Positions 5,478 through 14,207 of a stretch of 23,027 nucleotides of DNA are shown piece by piece. The notes beneath the pieces were generated by a model, which did not search any database, had not been told where the DNA came from, and saw only the letters and a list, made by a program, of their open reading frames with translations. The number at the start of each line of letters is the position of its first letter. Position 1 is the stretch's first letter. The stretch is from a virus: positions 1 to 23,027 of the IMG/VR virus record IMGVR_UViG_3300017951_000144; one strand, 5' to 3'. Position numbers and translations under genes: made by a program.

Positions 5478-5870
5478 TCAAGGGGCAGTTAACTCAACCC
5501 AAGATAATGACTCTTCATCCCATACCCAACCTGACGTAGTGAAGTTGGTGGGATGGGGAACCGGTGGCTCCCAGACGAGCGTATCATCGTTGAGAAGCCA
5601 AGACGGGTACGTCTGAGGGGGAATGAACGCATCCCTATCGGGGTCATATGTGCCGTCGATGTGGGCATAGTGGACACGAGGTCCTCCGTCAATCCAAGTC
5701 TGAACCCACGTGCCTTCGACTATGGTCTGTAGGTATTCTGCCGCTTCCTGTTCACAGTCCGCACCACAAGTACCCGAGCACTCGCACTCTTGGTACATCA
5801 CTACCATGTGTACCACTCCGTCTACGATGTGTGCGAAGTGCCGTATTTCTGGTTGCTCTAACTCGTCCAT
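5478..5870 (-). CDS. Tail-fibre-associated accessory protein, possibly an adhesin chaperone
   Basis: 130 aa. The C-terminal half carries DAFIPPQTYPSWLLND and WEPPVPHP. I remember this Pro/Trp-rich pattern from small proteins next to tail fibre genes in cyanophage-like myoviruses. The N-terminal half has an AHIVDGVV strand and a compact cysteine cluster (C29, C31, C35, C39 in CECSGTCGADC) that could bind a metal. Its start overlaps the end of the glycine-rich adhesin gene by 13 nt. That coupling fits a fibre-assembly chaperone or a small fibre subunit acting on the adhesin. The Cys cluster is not something I associate with the family and may be an insertion. Function is inferred from position only. 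Confidence 0.7.
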   Translation of the reverse strand: MDELEQPEIRHFAHIVDGVVHMVVMYQECECSGTCGADCEQEAAEYLQTIVEGTWVQTWIDGGPRVHYAHIDGTYDPDRDAFIPPQTYPSWLLNDDTLVWEPPVPHPTNFTTSGWVWDEESLSWVELTAP

Positions 5871-7030
5871 ATCAACAAAATCCCTTGATATCCTGCGCCT
5901 CCGCTAGCGTAACCGCCACCACCACCTTGGCCGTAGTTAGTGCCAGCGCCCCCAACACCGCCGTTGTATTGATTGCCAGCACCTCTACCTCCTGAGTGGG
6001 AGGCGCTACCTGAGTAGGATACAGAGCCGTTATTGCCTCCACCTCCACCGCCACCACCAGCAAGGTAGTAGGCACTATAGGAAGCAGCAATGCCGTAGAA
6101 GACAATAGGGGCACCTCCGTTACCACCAGTCTCGTTAGGGCTGGCGTTGCCGTTGGACCCGTGGTTCACGATTGAATAACGGTCTGCTGTGGGGGCGCTG
6201 GAATAAGGCTGTGTGCCAAACTCCATGTCGGTTCTGGAACTTCCGCCGCCGCCACCGTTGTAGAAGCCTCCTGCCCCACCGTTTGCCGCTGCGCCAGTAC
6301 GACTTGATCCAAAACCTCCAGCACCACCTGCGTTCTTACCGCTTGAAACTAGCCCACCTGTAGTGCCCAACTTGCCTCCATAGCCTCCGCCCCTAGCGGT
6401 GAAGCCTGCAAAGGTTGAGTTGCCACCGTTACCGCCGTTAGAGGATGGACCTGCTCCTCCAGCACCACCAGCCCCGATAGTGACTGAGTAGTTTCCCGGA
6501 GTAAGGATTGTCTCTCCGTAGATAACTTCTCCGGCTCCTCCACCTCCAGCGCCGTTACCATCTCCTCCTCCTCCGCCACCTCCGCCGATAAGAAGGAAGT
6601 AGACCTTGCCCGTACCTGACACGTAGATAGTCCTACTTGAGGTAATGGCATAAATAAGTCGTGTTGACTGGTACGCAGTGTACTGGAAGTTGGCATTAGA
6701 TATAGAAACAGTGCCGCCTGCCGCAGTGGTTAACGTAGTAGAAACCGAGGTTGTTCCAATATCGTTTGTAGTACTGATGCTGAACGTGTCTGTCCCTGTT
6801 CTGAGTGGCTTGCCTAGTAAACCGACGTACTCATAGTCACTATTAAGAGGGTCAGTACCGGAATCATAATAAACGCCTTCAGGCAGAGTACCCGACACCG
6901 ATAAAGACTGTGGGCTGTAGGAGTAAAACTCCACCACATCAACGACTGAGTTACCTACTGTCAGGCTGGTGCCTAGTGCGTCGTATTGCTCTGGGGGGAA
7001 TCGCCCACTACTACTGACAGGACCAATCAC
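5858..7030 (-). CDS. Glycine-rich receptor-binding protein (tail tip adhesin)
   Basis: 390 aa starting with GTG at 7030; GTGA overlaps the spike gene stop. Residues ~30-100 look like an Ig-like putative domain (SGTLPEGVYYDSGT...FSISTTNDIGT). Residues ~105-148 form a beta connector ending in GKVYFLLIGG. Residues ~149-385 are a large glycine-rich domain with runs such as GGGGGGGG, GAGGAGGAGPSSNGGNGG and GGGGGYASGGAG. It closes with the hydrophobic strand GILLIWTS. The architecture recalls glycine-rich adhesins (T-even gp38 type) in which polyglycine-II helices display variable recognition loops. Non-glycine loops such as TDMEFGTQPYSSAPTADRYS are candidate receptor-contact sites. It lies between the central spike and a small accessory protein. 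A receptor-binding role is inferred. Confidence 0.75.
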   Translation of the reverse strand: MIGPVSSSGRFPPEQYDALGTSLTVGNSVVDVVEFYSYSPQSLSVSGTLPEGVYYDSGTDPLNSDYEYVGLLGKPLRTGTDTFSISTTNDIGTTSVSTTLTTAAGGTVSISNANFQYTAYQSTRLIYAITSSRTIYVSGTGKVYFLLIGGGGGGGGDGNGAGGGGAGEVIYGETILTPGNYSVTIGAGGAGGAGPSSNGGNGGNSTFAGFTARGGGYGGKLGTTGGLVSSGKNAGGAGGFGSSRTGAAANGGAGGFYNGGGGGSSRTDMEFGTQPYSSAPTADRYSIVNHGSNGNASPNETGGNGGAPIVFYGIAASYSAYYLAGGGGGGGGNNGSVSYSGSASHSGGRGAGNQYNGGVGGAGTNYGQGGGGGYASGGAGYQGILLIWTS

Positions 7031-7884
7031 GTCAAGTCACCAACGAGGTACCAATCTGCTCCGTTTCCGTTTCTACAAATCAGTGTTGCAGCAGAGTACC
7101 GGTAAGCGAGAGACAAGTCACCGTTCCTAGAGCGGATGGTTGTTGTTAACCCGTCGGTGTTTGTTCCAGCGGCAAAACTAACTGCTCCAGCGCCATAGCG
7201 TATCACTGTTATCGTCGTACCTACGGGGATCGTGACATCAGATGCAGTGGTCGGTGGGGTGAGGGTTACAGTTCTTGCTGAAGAACTGGTCATCTCAATG
7301 TAACTACCACCATAAAAGTCGCTATCTATCGTAATGTTTGCTGTGCCCGTGTATCCACAACGGGTGGGGATACGCATACCGCCTGCTTGGATCATGGAAC
7401 TACCGGGCTCTTTGTACTCACGGTCGGACACGAAATGCCACGTACCGGGAAAACTGTTATCCGGTGAATCGCTGTGCCAAATATGGTCGATGTTGGTTGA
7501 ACCGCCGTAGGACGCGATCAGTGCGTTGTTGTTGAAGTAAACGTCGCCACTAACAGTGAGGTCGCCACCGACAGTTTCGTTACCACTTACGTCTAAGTCG
7601 CCCCCAATAGTTACGTTATCGTTGAAGTCGATATCGCTATCAGTAGGGGCAGTTACCGCTGTTACCCATAAGAATTGGGTACGGTCTGTGGATACTGCTA
7701 CAAAGACAGACGATCCTTCTACGGGGACGTTCCATTCTCCAGCGGTCTGCGTCAATCCGGTAGTGGGGACGTTGACTAACTGACCGGCTCCCAACAGGGA
7801 GGGAATGCGTACCTCAGCCGCCCCCGTAAGGACGTTTGATGAGTGGACAATAGCCCTATGCAGTTCATAGTCACTAGTAGACAT
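7027..7884 (-). CDS. Baseplate central spike protein (OB-fold plus beta-helix)
   Basis: 285 aa. Residues ~8-78 look like the gp5/gpV-type OB-fold: HRAIVHSSNV, VRIPSLLG, a VPVEGSSVFVAVS strand and FLWVTAV. Residues ~84-125 contain a short repeated beta stem (VTIGGDLDVSG, ETVGGDLTVSG) expected to trimerise as a spike. The C-terminal region (~205-285) has repeated beta strands, GTTITVIRYGAGAVSFAAGT and ADWYLVGDL, like caps of phage fibres. The middle segment contains WHFVSDREYK and a His/Cys pair. The start has GGAGG four bases upstream and overlaps the hub gene by 11 nt. It would sit on the hub and pierce or contact the host surface. There is no lysozyme domain, unlike T4 gp5. Confidence 0.75.
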   Translation of the reverse strand: MSTSDYELHRAIVHSSNVLTGAAEVRIPSLLGAGQLVNVPTTGLTQTAGEWNVPVEGSSVFVAVSTDRTQFLWVTAVTAPTDSDIDFNDNVTIGGDLDVSGNETVGGDLTVSGDVYFNNNALIASYGGSTNIDHIWHSDSPDNSFPGTWHFVSDREYKEPGSSMIQAGGMRIPTRCGYTGTANITIDSDFYGGSYIEMTSSSARTVTLTPPTTASDVTIPVGTTITVIRYGAGAVSFAAGTNTDGLTTTIRSRNGDLSLAYRYSAATLICRNGNGADWYLVGDLT

Positions 7885-9031
7885 CTACCCTCCCAGTGCT
7901 GGATACCCACTCACGTCCTTTAAGGACAGAGTCTGACGGGGGCTGGAACGCGGGGGCCCCAGTGGGTACGAGTTGAGAATTAGTGTTTCTAGCGATACTG
8001 AGTTCAGTCATATAAGCAGATGAGTGAGCGGTATGTTTCACGGACTGCACATACCATAGCCCATCCATACGAGGGTCATTGTAATTATCTACAAACACTG
8101 TACCTCCGGGGCGACACCCCGGCAGCCCCGTGACTAGAACGGTTGCGTAATGGTCGTAGTCTTCTTTGTTCACCGCTTCGATGGCCCTCTCTGCCTCGGC
8201 AAAGGAGTCTAGAACCATACTGCGGCGGTTTACGTAGAGCGCTTCTCCCTCTATGTTCCCGTTCTGCACGTCAGTGGTAGACACGTCGTAGGCTTTACCT
8301 TCGGCGTCAAGCACAGAAACCACGGTGTCTTTGTACAACCCATCTGGATGCCGTGTAGAAAACGATGCGTCAAACTCAACGATCTGTCCGGGGATGGAGG
8401 CGGGCCTGCCCTGCATTTTGCGGAGAGTCAGCAAGGGAGCATACGATATGCGTCGGCTAACGGCTGCATATGGGTCGTACACATGCAAGTGAGTGCCGTG
8501 TGCCGCAACCGAGAACCCAAGACTAGAAGCGTATCTAGTAAGGAACTGCCAATCGGATTCGTCTGATTGGGTAAGATTACGGTGGTACACCGGCAGTGAG
8601 GGTACGTCCACGCTAAAACCATACTTCTCTGCAAGTTCTGTGGCGATACCTGACAACGAGTACCTGTCCCAATTACGGGACGTAGCGCCGCGCATGTTGT
8701 ACGAGGCACCCATACAGTACAGTTCCGCCGTCTGAAAGGGGCTGTTGTTGACCAGCCCTGCGGCTGTGACAGAGACCGGTCGGACATCGACTATGTACCC
8801 ATAGAACTCGTAAGAGTTGGACACACTGGACGCCAACTTGAACATGACGGGTACATCAATGTAGTCAAGAACTGCTCGTGCGGCAATGCCACTAACCGAG
8901 ACGATTAGCATGTCGTGAGAGTTTTCCTCTAACACAATCTCTACTCTGCTAATGCTGTTGTAGTCGAAAGAAGCACCATTTACCTCCATTTGAATGGAGG
9001 CAGAGGCACCTAGTTTCTGGTTAGGTATCAT
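7874..9031 (-). CDS. Baseplate hub protein, gpD/gp27-like
   Basis: 385 aa. The N-terminal segment SISRVEIVLEENSHDMLIVSVSG, then YGYIVDVRPVS, LSGIATELAEKYG and SDWQFLTRYASSLGF are the landmarks I know from late-control gpD / T4 gp27 hub proteins (PF05954 type). These form the trimeric hub that adapts the tail tube to the spike. The C-terminal part has LPGCRPGGTVFVDNYN followed by GLWYVQSVKH, a typical hub beta motif. ATGA overlaps the LysM gene stop, and the spike gene follows with an 11-nt overlap. The LysM-hub-spike order is standard for contractile tails, which supports the call strongly. Confidence 0.85.
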   Translation of the reverse strand: MIPNQKLGASASIQMEVNGASFDYNSISRVEIVLEENSHDMLIVSVSGIAARAVLDYIDVPVMFKLASSVSNSYEFYGYIVDVRPVSVTAAGLVNNSPFQTAELYCMGASYNMRGATSRNWDRYSLSGIATELAEKYGFSVDVPSLPVYHRNLTQSDESDWQFLTRYASSLGFSVAAHGTHLHVYDPYAAVSRRISYAPLLTLRKMQGRPASIPGQIVEFDASFSTRHPDGLYKDTVVSVLDAEGKAYDVSTTDVQNGNIEGEALYVNRRSMVLDSFAEAERAIEAVNKEDYDHYATVLVTGLPGCRPGGTVFVDNYNDPRMDGLWYVQSVKHTAHSSAYMTELSIARNTNSQLVPTGAPAFQPPSDSVLKGREWVSSTGRVDVY

Positions 9032-9270
9032 CGGGGGAGCCTGATGGTGTTACCGACTACTAGATCAGTGGGGTACTTGATCTGAGGATTTAAGTCCGCA
9101 ATTTCCCAGAACCGCTTTGTATCCCCGAAGTGTTTTAGGGCGATGTTCTCTAAGGTGTCCCCCTGCCTAACCGTGTAAGGGGTGTACCTTGAACCAACTT
9201 CTTCAACACGGTTTGCGTGCCTGCCATCCTTGCTGACACGGTAACGGGATTGAACACTGTAGTTAGCCAT
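9028..9270 (-). CDS. LysM-domain baseplate protein, gp53-like
   Basis: 80 aa. An N-terminal beta strand (YSVQSRYRV) is followed by a single LysM domain at ~28-78: YTVRQGDTLENIALKHFGD, then FWEIADLNP and TIRLPR. Small LysM proteins occur beside the hub in contractile tails and injection systems, where they attach the baseplate to the tube or to neighbours rather than to the host wall. AGAGGTGAT precedes the ATG, and ATGA overlaps the hub gene. There is no signal peptide, so binding to peptidoglycan outside the virion context is unlikely. Confidence 0.88.
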   Translation of the reverse strand: MANYSVQSRYRVSKDGRHANRVEEVGSRYTPYTVRQGDTLENIALKHFGDTKRFWEIADLNPQIKYPTDLVVGNTIRLPR

Positions 9271-9283
9271 AACAAATCACCTC

Positions 9284-11218
9284 TTAGGGCCCAAACTCAG
9301 GAGGGGCTTCTTCGGAACCGTTAGCGGAATCTGATCCCGACCCGAATGGGGACTCGGGAGCGGGGGCAAGACCCGACAAGAAGTCGAAAGAAACAGTAGC
9401 AGAAACATACTGCTCTGGCAGACCCGTGTTGACATACTTAGTTCCGGGGCCTTGTCCGTCATACTGCTGCGACCAACATTTACGTACTTCGCTGGTTTGC
9501 GACTGGCCGTCCTTCTGTACCGTGACCTTACCGGTGAACTCATAAGCCCACCAGTAATACTCGTGAAGCACGTTTCTGGTGGCGACGTTACCCGGTCCCA
9601 CTTCAGACGAAGGCAGAACTCCATCGGATACGGTACTGTGGTCTTTGTAAATCTTTTCCCACTCATCAAGTGTGCTCGCGGTGGTGTTTTGCCCAGAAGA
9701 AATACTGGGGACATCGACAATCTTGAACAAGTGATCTAGTTCCAGACTAGAACTAGGAACAGGCCACTGACCAGTCCCCCCGTTAACTTTGTTGTAGGAG
9801 TTGACAGACGACTCAGTGGTAGAGCGGTCCTGTAGGTAATCCAGCAAAACGTTCGATGCTTGCTCGCTATGGGTGCTGCTAATAACGCTATCAAACCAGT
9901 CTTTAGCGTCAGGACTGTAGGCGTATACTGCAACGCTACCATCTACTTCTACGTAAGGATTCCCACCTTCAGCGAACGCCTTACCAATTAGACCGCCTTC
10001 GTAAGTGGTTCCCTGAGCCGCTTGCTGTGCTGGGTTAGCGTCGGTTACGGCCTGTAAGTCTTTGACAAAGAAGTGAGAGTACACCCTGTCGCGATCTATT
10101 AGGTCAGATAAAGCAATAACCCCATCGCCGCTTGTTGGGGCGGTGGCTGCGTTCGGGTTCTGGCGTTGGTACTGCCAATCGTTGAGGGAAAGCACCACCT
10201 TGTCGAAGTCGTGCTGTCCTAGACCACCAATCTCAGCAGGAACTTCATACTCCGTGCGTATGGTTTCCTCGTAAGCACCACGGAGTGATTCTGTCAAGAA
10301 AGTAGACTCACGAGCAAACCCTACATACTTCGCATCAACTTGTAGGTTGACAGCGACTTGAAGAGGAACCATAGTCCTACTGAACTTGGTAAACACAGTT
10401 CTAATTGAAGTTACGAACCCCTCAACGATATACAGAGAAGAAAACACAGTCCTAATAGGAAATGGCAACAAAAATGCAGCGTTACCTACATTCACACTAA
10501 GAAGTGTTTCAAGATTAGACAGAGCAGATGCGGTGTCCCCAGAAATGTCCGTGGTGATGACGTCCTCTTCTTGATCTTCTTCGTCTTGGCTGGACTCTGT
10601 ATTAGTAAGGTCCTCAATGGGGGTCTGAGCGTTGATCTGTTGAGTGTAAACGTCCCTAGCGAAACTCTGAGTAGCCCTAGATAACCCAACACCAATAACG
10701 GAATAGAGAATACCGATGTCGTGGAGAACGCCCACCTGAGAGGGGCTACTTGCCTCCCAAGCAAACTCTGTGTTTAAAACATCGCCAACTCTGGGATTGT
10801 TGAACTCCATGGTTCTATCAAAGAACAAATCAAAACTAAACTGGGTAGAACCCGGAATTGGTTGGGACATGTCTTCAGGAGACATCAGTAGAAAGTTACG
10901 AATTTGCTGGTTTTGACTAACTGCGTGCTGAATAGCCTCTGGGTTAAACTGGAACTGACACTTTACGGTTTTTGCGTTTGGGCTAACCATATCGTTGAGG
11001 CTTCTGATGTACCCCCTACTTAATCTGGTAGAGCCGTTAGGGTTATACCTACCGATTTCCCTAATCTCACGATTAGGGTAAATAAACTTTTTATTGATGT
11101 GGCCGCTGTAAGAAGAGTCGCCAGTGCTGTAGTACCCACTGCTGTTGGACTCAAAATTAGTGTTCTCGTTAGCAACCCCGATGTTGTAGTACTGGTCGTT
11201 ACGGTAACTGTCGGCCAT
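9284..11218 (-). CDS. Baseplate/tail-tube initiator protein with CIS-tube-like domain
   Basis: 644 aa. Residues ~85-150 contain CQFQFNPEAI, QPIPGSTQFSFDLFFDRTME and NNPRVGDVL. This FNP...LFFD...DV pattern is the one I know from the contractile-injection-system tube-associated domain next to LysM proteins. Residues ~200-225 are acidic (ESSQDEEDQEED), a probable flexible loop. The C-terminal half is long and Ser/Gly/Pro-rich at its end, and the segment around EYYWWAYEFTGKVTV looks like another beta domain. Its ATG overlaps the tape-measure stop by one base (TAATG), and the LysM gene follows. It probably caps or starts the tube at the baseplate. The length is large for such proteins, and the large extra part is unassigned. 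Confidence 0.7.
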   Translation of the reverse strand: MADSYRNDQYYNIGVANENTNFESNSSGYYSTGDSSYSGHINKKFIYPNREIREIGRYNPNGSTRLSRGYIRSLNDMVSPNAKTVKCQFQFNPEAIQHAVSQNQQIRNFLLMSPEDMSQPIPGSTQFSFDLFFDRTMEFNNPRVGDVLNTEFAWEASSPSQVGVLHDIGILYSVIGVGLSRATQSFARDVYTQQINAQTPIEDLTNTESSQDEEDQEEDVITTDISGDTASALSNLETLLSVNVGNAAFLLPFPIRTVFSSLYIVEGFVTSIRTVFTKFSRTMVPLQVAVNLQVDAKYVGFARESTFLTESLRGAYEETIRTEYEVPAEIGGLGQHDFDKVVLSLNDWQYQRQNPNAATAPTSGDGVIALSDLIDRDRVYSHFFVKDLQAVTDANPAQQAAQGTTYEGGLIGKAFAEGGNPYVEVDGSVAVYAYSPDAKDWFDSVISSTHSEQASNVLLDYLQDRSTTESSVNSYNKVNGGTGQWPVPSSSLELDHLFKIVDVPSISSGQNTTASTLDEWEKIYKDHSTVSDGVLPSSEVGPGNVATRNVLHEYYWWAYEFTGKVTVQKDGQSQTSEVRKCWSQQYDGQGPGTKYVNTGLPEQYVSATVSFDFLSGLAPAPESPFGSGSDSANGSEEAPPEFGP

Positions 11219-14052
11219 TACGCTGTCCTCATTTCATTGCGAGCAAGTTCGTCCCTAAGAATCTTTGTGACAGTTCTAGCAATCTCGTGCAGGTCTGCCC
11301 TCTCTGGCACACCGTTAAAGGAGATGTTGGGGGCGACGTTGATTGTAGGGGCCGAGTTGTATACGACAGAAGAACCTTTATTACCAGACTGGCGGCTTCC
11401 CCTAGAGGTCGCGCTAGAACCAATCGGGTCACCCCCGTTGTTCATCAGCCCAGCATTTTGTACCGCAGTCCTTGCTGATGCTAGGTCTGTGTTGTAGAGG
11501 TTCGATTCTTCCTTGTATTCGCCCCAGTCATACAGAGAGTTGTTTCTAACTTGATACAACTTAAACGCCGCATTCATGTTTGTCTGGGGGTCAAACAACT
11601 GCTCTTTACTAGAGAGACCAAATAGGTCTAGGCGGTACTGCTCTAAGTCCCCTAGCATGTTGATCTGCATGAGACCGAAGGAATCGTCGCCGGTAGCACG
11701 ATTGGGGTTGTACGCTCCTGTCTGCCAACCGCTTTCGCGTTGAGCAATGGCGACCACGTTCACCAAATCCTGACCCCGGAACCCTGCGTTGTAGGCTAGT
11801 CTGGCGACTTCTTCACCGGTGAGTTGGCGGTTACGGATAGAGAAACCTGACGAAGAAGAGGGGGACGAAGACCCGCTAACAAACGAAGTAGCACCAGTTC
11901 CACCCGCCATAAGTTGTGCGGTACCAGCAGCCGACAGCGCCTTGAGCATGTCCGATATGCTCTGGTTCTTGGTGTCAATAAACCCGATCCCACCCACATT
12001 GGTGTTCCCGTGGAAGGCGGACTCGGCATTACCGGGGAGGTCGGTGTCGTCGTATGCACCATCAGTTCCCCATACCGCTCCCTGTTTCTCGTACTCAAAG
12101 CGACTACGTGGGAGTTCCGCAGGCTGCACGTGATGCGGCTCGTTGTTAACATCTAGGAAGTGCTGTAATCCAAATTGCTGAGCGTGGTCGACCACCCAAC
12201 CGATATCGCCTACCAAGTCGGCAGCAAGACCAATTTCGTGCATAGAACGCCCGGGGGGCGCAGCGGCGAGACCAGAATGGTGTTCCCAGTAACTGCCGTC
12301 CCAGAATATGTTCTTGTCTCCATTTGCGTTGTACTCTGCATCTGTCCGCCTATACCGCTTGAGGAACATATCCCTCTGCTCGGACTCGTTACGAGTACCT
12401 CCACCAAAACCCACGGCAGGGTTGGCTCTAAACATATTCAAAAGCCTGTTCTGCATGTTCCTGTGGAGGGAAGCAAAACTAGGCTTAGACTTGAGTTGAT
12501 CGAGGGTGATGGTCCCACCTTGATAACCGTACGGAATAGTTGTGGTGCTGTCTTTACCGCTACCGCTGTTACCGGCACCGCTAGAAACTCCCCCAGTTCC
12601 TCCGCTTCCTCCGGACTCGCTGGAACCGATGGGGTCACCAAGACCCAACGCACCTAAAGCACTGCTGAACAAGCGCATTGGCGCAGTAGCGATACCTTTT
12701 AGGGTGCTAGTTACCGCACCGGCATAACCTTGTCGCATCTTGTATGCGTACTGAAGAGCGGTATCCATACTGGTCAGAAGTTCAATGACTTTCTGCTGGT
12801 ACTTCTCAGTGTTAGCCATGTCATCGATCTGTCGAGACATGAACTCTTCTTCTCTACGTACCTGTTGGCGCGAGGTTTCTTCTTGCTGTAGAGCGAAGTT
12901 GCCTTCAGCATCTCCCAACATCTTACGGTGCTCTTTGCTAGACGGGTCGTAGAAACCCTGTCCACCAGACTCCCCAAAGGCTACGTTCTGGCGAGCGTAC
13001 TCCAAGATGGCCGTCTGCTCAGCCTCGTCTGTAATACCGGCATCAGCCATACGGGCGCGTGCCACAGAACCTAGTTTTAGTGCACTAGATATCTGGCTTT
13101 TACTAGTCAGACCCATCCTTTGGATGATCTGTTGACGCATCTGAAGGGGGTCAGTCTCTGTTCCGCCTACGCCATAAGCACTAGTACCCAGCATGTAGAA
13201 CATGCGGTTTACAGTCTCGGGGCGCATCAACGCTTGCTGGCTATTAAGAATGTCCTGTGTCGAACGAGTGAAACCACTGGATACTCTAAGAGCCTCTACA
13301 GAACGTCCCATTGAAGCGATACTGGCTTGGTCCATATCCATTCCGTATGCCATACGGAATTGCAGAACGTCATCAATACCCCCCATACCCAGTTTGTATG
13401 GGATAAGAGGCTTACGGTATGCGTCGATAACGCTACCCCTGCCCGATTCCTGTCTGCCAGACGCTTGTTGAAGAAGAAGGTTAGTTCTAGATGCACCGGC
13501 GGCGTACTGCCTGCCCTGCTCAATGCGGGCGTCTAGTTTGTTGAACGCCCCATCGATAGCCCCAATAACTGCATCCATAATAGGCTTGGCGAGTTGAGCC
13601 GCCGCCATAGCGGCCATACCTTGAGGCGTGCCCCCAGCCGCCGCTCCAAGACCTCCCAGCCCAGCACCTCCACCACCGCCGCCTATACCCCCGGGTAGTG
13701 AGAGCAAAGCAGCGCCACGACTTTGCGAAGGGGCTAGCCCCCCGGACTTGACAATAGGGGAAGTGCCTGCGCTGTTAAGGCCGACGCCAATGTTAGCCAG
13801 ATTACCGCTACTTGAAGGTTTAGAAGAAGCGCCCCCGACACCAGCCATAGCGGACTGAGCCTTACCTGCCGAAGTAGACAGTTTGTCCATAGACTTCTTA
13901 AGAAGGTCTACTTCTGTACGGATTCCTTTAAGGGACTTACTAACGCCGTCAAGTGCCTTGGTGTCAACCTTTAGCCCGAGTTTGACATCGCCAATAGTGC
14001 TCTTGTCTACTAGGGCTCTTTCGGCTTTAGGTGGTTGTGGGGTGGGGGCCAT
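11218..14052 (-). CDS. Tape measure protein with M15 peptidase and lytic transglycosylase domains
   Basis: 944 aa. Residues ~1-70 have heptad-like helices. A glycine-rich and hydrophobic section (~120-170) and a long helical part (~170-460) are usual for tape measures, which set tail length inside the tube. Two enzyme domains follow. The first is an M15 peptidase (~523-645) with zinc ligands H605 and D612 in SMHEIGLAADL and H641 in NEPHHVQ, with E638 as general base. The second is an SLT-type transglycosylase (~740-865) with E773 in AIAQRESGWQ and SFGLMQIN at 791-798. Its C-terminus has coiled-coil-like helices. It begins 11 nt after the frameshifted chaperone ORF. After ejection it could cut both peptide and glycan bonds for DNA entry. 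Ser-rich linkers separate the domains. Confidence 0.9.
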   Translation of the reverse strand: MAPTPQPPKAERALVDKSTIGDVKLGLKVDTKALDGVSKSLKGIRTEVDLLKKSMDKLSTSAGKAQSAMAGVGGASSKPSSSGNLANIGVGLNSAGTSPIVKSGGLAPSQSRGAALLSLPGGIGGGGGGAGLGGLGAAAGGTPQGMAAMAAAQLAKPIMDAVIGAIDGAFNKLDARIEQGRQYAAGASRTNLLLQQASGRQESGRGSVIDAYRKPLIPYKLGMGGIDDVLQFRMAYGMDMDQASIASMGRSVEALRVSSGFTRSTQDILNSQQALMRPETVNRMFYMLGTSAYGVGGTETDPLQMRQQIIQRMGLTSKSQISSALKLGSVARARMADAGITDEAEQTAILEYARQNVAFGESGGQGFYDPSSKEHRKMLGDAEGNFALQQEETSRQQVRREEEFMSRQIDDMANTEKYQQKVIELLTSMDTALQYAYKMRQGYAGAVTSTLKGIATAPMRLFSSALGALGLGDPIGSSESGGSGGTGGVSSGAGNSGSGKDSTTTIPYGYQGGTITLDQLKSKPSFASLHRNMQNRLLNMFRANPAVGFGGGTRNESEQRDMFLKRYRRTDAEYNANGDKNIFWDGSYWEHHSGLAAAPPGRSMHEIGLAADLVGDIGWVVDHAQQFGLQHFLDVNNEPHHVQPAELPRSRFEYEKQGAVWGTDGAYDDTDLPGNAESAFHGNTNVGGIGFIDTKNQSISDMLKALSAAGTAQLMAGGTGATSFVSGSSSPSSSSGFSIRNRQLTGEEVARLAYNAGFRGQDLVNVVAIAQRESGWQTGAYNPNRATGDDSFGLMQINMLGDLEQYRLDLFGLSSKEQLFDPQTNMNAAFKLYQVRNNSLYDWGEYKEESNLYNTDLASARTAVQNAGLMNNGGDPIGSSATSRGSRQSGNKGSSVVYNSAPTINVAPNISFNGVPERADLHEIARTVTKILRDELARNEMRTA

Positions 14053-14063
14053 AGGCGTCTCCG

Positions 14064-14207
14064 TTAGTCCTTACGCCATCTAGCCATCTTAAACCAGTAT
14101 GTGCGTTGACGAACTGACAAGTTCTGTATGCTGTGTAAGTCGAACCCTTTATAGACGTAGGCTATGGCTTCGTATTCCCAATATAGGTTTGCGGTGTTAA
14201 CTGAATA
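14064..14207 (-). CDS. Frameshift extension of the tail assembly chaperone (47 codons)
   Basis: Read in the +1 frame relative to the chaperone, these bases encode 47 residues with YWEYEAIAYVYKGFDLHSIQ and RQRTYWFKMARW, ending at TAA. A TAG in this frame at 14231-14229 limits how far back it extends, and the first ATG comes only near its end. It therefore has no usable start of its own. It fills the gap between the chaperone stop and the tape measure. The helical, aromatic and basic composition looks like the C-terminal T part of phage gpG-gpGT chaperones. It is best explained as the tail of a ~310-aa fusion protein. The mechanism is inferred. Confidence 0.72.
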   Translation of the reverse strand, partial: YSVNTANLYWEYEAIAYVYKGFDLHSIQNLSVRQRTYWFKMARWRKD

